The notes below the pieces were generated by a model that saw only the letters and a program-made list of their open reading frames with translations, did not search any database and was not told where the DNA came from. DNA of 22,500 nucleotides. It comes from Cryptococcus deneoformans JEC21 (Eukaryota > Basidiomycota > Tremellomycetes > Tremellales > Cryptococcaceae). This document shows, piece by piece, positions 19,636 through 22,500 of this stretch (its first letter is position 1; every line of letters begins with the position of its first letter). The DNA lies in NCBI RefSeq assembly GCF_000091045.1, contig NC_006682.1, positions 325,001 to 347,500 on the forward strand, in the 5' to 3' direction. A program made the position numbers and the translations under genes.

Positions 19636-21191
19636 ATGGTCGATCTTGGCGCTCCTATCGGATCTCACCACTCCTCTAACATTCCCGCCTCAGAGCAAAC
19701 GGGCTTCAACTCTGGTGTCGGCGGTGAACACGCTTCTTCTGGTAAGCTTTTTTCCTATACCTTTCCCATCCATCTCTCGGGACTTGACCTCAAACGATTC
19801 AGGCATCCCCAAAGGAACTCCCATCGCTGACCAGTTCATGGGCGGTCACCCTTCAGGTGCTACGGGTACCACCGCCGGTGTCGGAAGCAAGCTTGACAAC
19901 TCTCTCGACCATTATTCTGGTTCTGGAGCAACTGGTGCTACTAGTACTGGCCATCACAGCTCTGGTCTTGGTTCAGGTGCCGGTGTCGGTGCTGGCGCTA
20001 GCACTCTCGGATCTTCTGGAAAAGAAGCTGTCAGCGGACAATACGCTGGCAGTGGAACTAAGGATGCCTTGACCGGTCAGAGTGAGTGCCGCAGCAATGC
20101 GAAATCCACGGCACCATGCTCATTATCTGCAGCTGGCCACACCACTGGTGCTGGCGTTGGTCCTTATGGTGACAATCTCTCTTCTTCAACAGGTGCCCAA
20201 CATTCTTCTACAACCGGCTCTGCTGCTAGGGCAGGGCAAAGCGCTGTTGGTGGTGCCTACGTTGGAGGTGCTGCTCAGGATGGCTTGACTGGCAAGAGTA
20301 AGTATCATTCATCGCTAGCTGCTACCTCCTGCGCTAACAAGCCATTATAAGGTAAAGCTTCCACTGTCGGCGAAGGTGTCGGTCCTTACGGTGAAAACCT
20401 TCCTCATGGAACTTCGAGTACTACCACAACTGGCCACCATGGGGCTCGAGATGCTGCGCTAGCTTCTACAGCTGGCGGAGCTTTCGCTGGCGATAAGTAC
20501 GCTCATTCCAAGGACAAGAGCCTCGGTACCGACCCTACTTCTACTGGCGTTTCTGGTACCACCAGCGGAACCGGTGTCGGACCTTCTGGCGGAGCCGGTG
20601 GTCATTATGGCAAGGGTGCCGCTGCTGCCGGGGGTGCAGGTGTAGGTGCCATCGGCGGCGCTGGCGTTGCTGCCGGTCTTGCTGGTAGGGATGGCACTTC
20701 TCACAGTGCTGGTACCACCACCACTGCCGGACAACATGGTTCTGCGCTTGGAGCTGGTGAAGGAGGAATCAGCGGCACCCCCATCGGACCTGGTGCTGGT
20801 GATGGTCTTACCGGTGCTGGTATTTCCACAGGCGTTGCTGGTGTCGGATCTGGTTACGGTTCTGGTGCCGGTTCTGGTGCCGGTGCCGGTACTGGTGGTG
20901 CCGGTGCTGGCTCAGAGCTTGGGGCTGGAGGTGCTGGTGCTGGAAAACACGGTCGAGCTCAGCCTGACGAAGACCGAGGTGGTAAGTCTCGACATCATCT
21001 CATCGTGTTGACATATCGCTGATTTTATAAACGTAGCTCCGCTTTCTGACCCCAGTGACATCGACACTGGCGGCCCCCACTCTCTTGTTTACCAAGAATC
21101 TACCGGCAAATACGTTCACCGACGTGAACTTGAGGGTGATGTCGGTAAGGCAGAGTCCAATGTGAAGAATACCGCTGAGAGGAGGATTTAA
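19636..21191 (+). CDS. Gly/Ala/Ser/Thr-rich intrinsically disordered protein, hydrophilin-like; function unknown
   Basis: Exons 19636-19741, 19803-20081, 20133-20297, 20352-20981 and 21037-21191 join to 444 residues. The ATG at 19636 is the first in frame with a good context (CAACATGGT). The protein is mostly Gly, Ala, Ser, Thr and His, with no Cys or Trp in the deduced product, and has no signal peptide. A short phrase recurs: GVGPYGDNL at about 136-144, GVGPYGENL at 192-200 and a GVGPSGG variant later, each of the first two preceded by a [DAG]LTG[QK] phrase. Residues about 300-385 form Gly-Ala runs. The last 50 residues are different in style, charged and probably helical (SDIDTGGPHSLVYQ to AERRI). 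All four introns are phase 1. Such composition resembles hydrophilins and LEA-type stress proteins, but no family is recognised. The retained intron frames were excluded because they break the repeat. Confidence 0.85.
20133..20297 (+). repeat. probable duplicated exon unit in the Gly-rich gene
   Basis: Exon 3 (55 codons, phase 1 on both sides) begins with the GVGPYG[DE]NL block and ends with an LTG[QK] block at the junction. The same order spans the exon 2/3 and exon 3/4 borders, 56 residues apart. This looks like a tandem copy of an exon with its intron border. Confidence 0.55.
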
Positions 21192-21484
21192 GGGGAAGAA
21201 GGATAATAGCAAGCCAACGGAAGAAGAATAGCTTGCAGAAGTAGTCATTCAATAATTCGAGCTCTGTAGCCTTCTGGAACATGTATTGATCAAACGCATC
21301 AATTGTTTTATCTGCCAAATGGTTGTTGGTTTTGTGCATAGACCCGATGCTGTATGATGTGATTGCTATAGTTACAGTACTGGTACAATGTTTACACAAG
21401 ACAACATGAAGCGCCTGATATGGAGGCGACTTTCGAGAGTCTTTTATCGACAAAACAAGAGACCAGCTCATCTGTTCTCCCAAC
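21192..21484. other. convergent 3' region
   Basis: The stop codons of the plus-strand Gly-rich gene and the minus-strand right-edge gene are 293 bp apart. The stretch is AT-rich, serves both 3' ends, and shows no gene. Confidence 0.6.
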
Positions 21485-22500
21485 TCATTCATACCCTCCG
21501 TAGGCGTCATTCCTTCCATATCCTCCGTTTTGCGCCCAAGCTCTTATCGCATGATCGTTATAACCTCCATAGCCTTGGTCCTGCCCCTGTGATTGCCCGT
21601 GCACGACCGGCGGTTGTGGCTCTGGATATTGTGAATAGCCTAGGCCGCCAATCGTTCCTTGTGGTGGATACCCCGCTGGCTGGTTTTGAGGCTGTATTGG
21701 GAAAGCGCCCGTACTCGACTGAGGGGATGGATCGATTGGCGTCATGTTGTACACCGAATTTGAGTCGCGGTATGAGCTACTATCTCTTGAGTATCGAGTT
21801 CCATAGCTATCGCGCTGGAGCATAGGTGGCTGCGCAGAGTAGCCTTGCGCGTTAGGGAAAGGAATGTATCCTTGAGATGGATTGGAAGTTTGATACAAAT
21901 TGGGGTGAGGGAATTGGTCGCTGGAATTCGTGGTTCTGATCGATGGTGGGCGAGCTTGCTGCGAGTTGCAAGAGCCGATATTAGCGATGATTAACTTTCA
22001 CAAACACAAGTACGCACCCTGATGGCAGGATTTGCATGGCTAGTAAGAGGTAGAGGGGGAAGGTAGTTAGGATCCAGTGTGTTAAGCGGGTTCAGAAGAG
22101 GATTGTTGAGTAACAAAGTTGGACTCAATTCATACCTATCAAGAGTCATCGGCGGTTGCACGTTGAAGAAGCATTCAATACTACTTACACTACCTGCCCG
22201 ATAGCCGGCTGGCCTCTACCTTGCTTATGATCAGTCGTTCGCTGACAAATGTGGATCTGTGGCTCCTGAATCTTCGTCTCGTCCCCATACCCACTGAGAA
22301 ATGCTGTCAGCTTCCTCACATGACAAGTTTCAACGAAGAGCTCACTGTTTGCCGGGATTCAAAACAGGCGGGTTCTTCTGTCCACCCGACCCACTATCAA
22401 GAGACATTAGCTTGTACTCTCGAAAAGCAATGGCGACTACTTGCTCCCAGGTTAATCTCAGATCACTTCCAGTGTAGATCTGTAGTAATTTTCCGGTATC
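21485..22500 (-). CDS. C-terminal part of an unidentified Pro/Gln/Tyr-rich protein, cut by the right window edge
   Basis: Minus-strand exons 22500-22346 (open at the edge), 22293-22189, 22135-22018 and 21958-21485 join in frame, with introns of 52, 53 and 59 nt, to 283 residues ending in TGA at 21485. The first part (LLQIYTGSDLRLTWEQVV, then AIAFREYKLM) looks like a folded, partly helical domain. A segment with EPQIHICQRTTDHKQGRG follows, then Leu/Pro/Asn-rich sequence. The last 150 residues are low-complexity, rich in Gln, Gly, Pro, Ser and Tyr. No family is recognised; the composition would fit a transcriptional or RNA-related regulator, but that is a guess. An acceptor-like TACTACAG near 22480 means the true exon could start there rather than beyond the edge. 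Confidence 0.75.

Overview
The window looks like nuclear DNA of a basidiomycete yeast, most likely a Cryptococcus-type member of the Tremellales. Coding capacity is close to 50% GC. Most genes are cut by many short introns (about 46-70 nt, a few to 102 nt) with GTRNGT-type donors and YAG acceptors, and the recognisable genes are core eukaryotic ones (VTS1, SIS1, LST8, YOS1) in fungal form. There is no sign of a bacterial operon, mobile element, CRISPR array, rRNA or convincing tRNA. The genus assignment is inference, not proof.

Left to right: (1) the first codons of a minus-strand gene run off the left edge (ATG at 71). (2) About 1.9 kb follows without a convincing gene. (3) A five-exon minus-strand VTS1/Smaug-type SAM-domain RNA-binding protein occupies 1963-4251. 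(4) A second gene-poor stretch covers 4252-5868. (5) A five-exon minus-strand GPI-anchored glycoside hydrolase of family 79 (beta-glucuronidase/heparanase-like) occupies 5869-8086. (6) A 1.9 kb gene-poor stretch contains an AT-rich island and a possible gene relic. (7) A single-exon 1225-codon minus-strand gene of unknown function occupies 9982-13659. It carries five degenerate copies of a helical unit of about 55 residues. (8) A short divergent promoter with a heat-shock element leads into (9) a plus-strand class II J-domain co-chaperone, SIS1, in seven exons (13954-15353). (10) Convergent to it lies the minus-strand 11-exon TOR-complex subunit LST8 (15627-17220). (11) The small minus-strand secretory-pathway protein YOS1/IER3IP1 has four exons (17935-18487) and becomes visible only when the exons are joined. 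(12) A plus-strand Gly/Ala/Ser/Thr-rich disordered protein has five exons (19636-21191), all of whose introns are phase 1. (13) The 3' part of an unidentified minus-strand Pro/Gln/Tyr-rich protein (21485 to the right edge) closes the window.

The genes do not form one pathway. They touch mRNA control (VTS1), protein folding (SIS1), nutrient signalling (LST8), ER-Golgi traffic (YOS1) and the cell surface (GH79). The least explained parts are the five-repeat intronless protein, which shares a 294-bp promoter and a heat-shock element with SIS1, and the disordered protein whose central exon looks tandemly duplicated. All exon joins were worked out by hand from splice sites, reading phase and family resemblance; no search was run.
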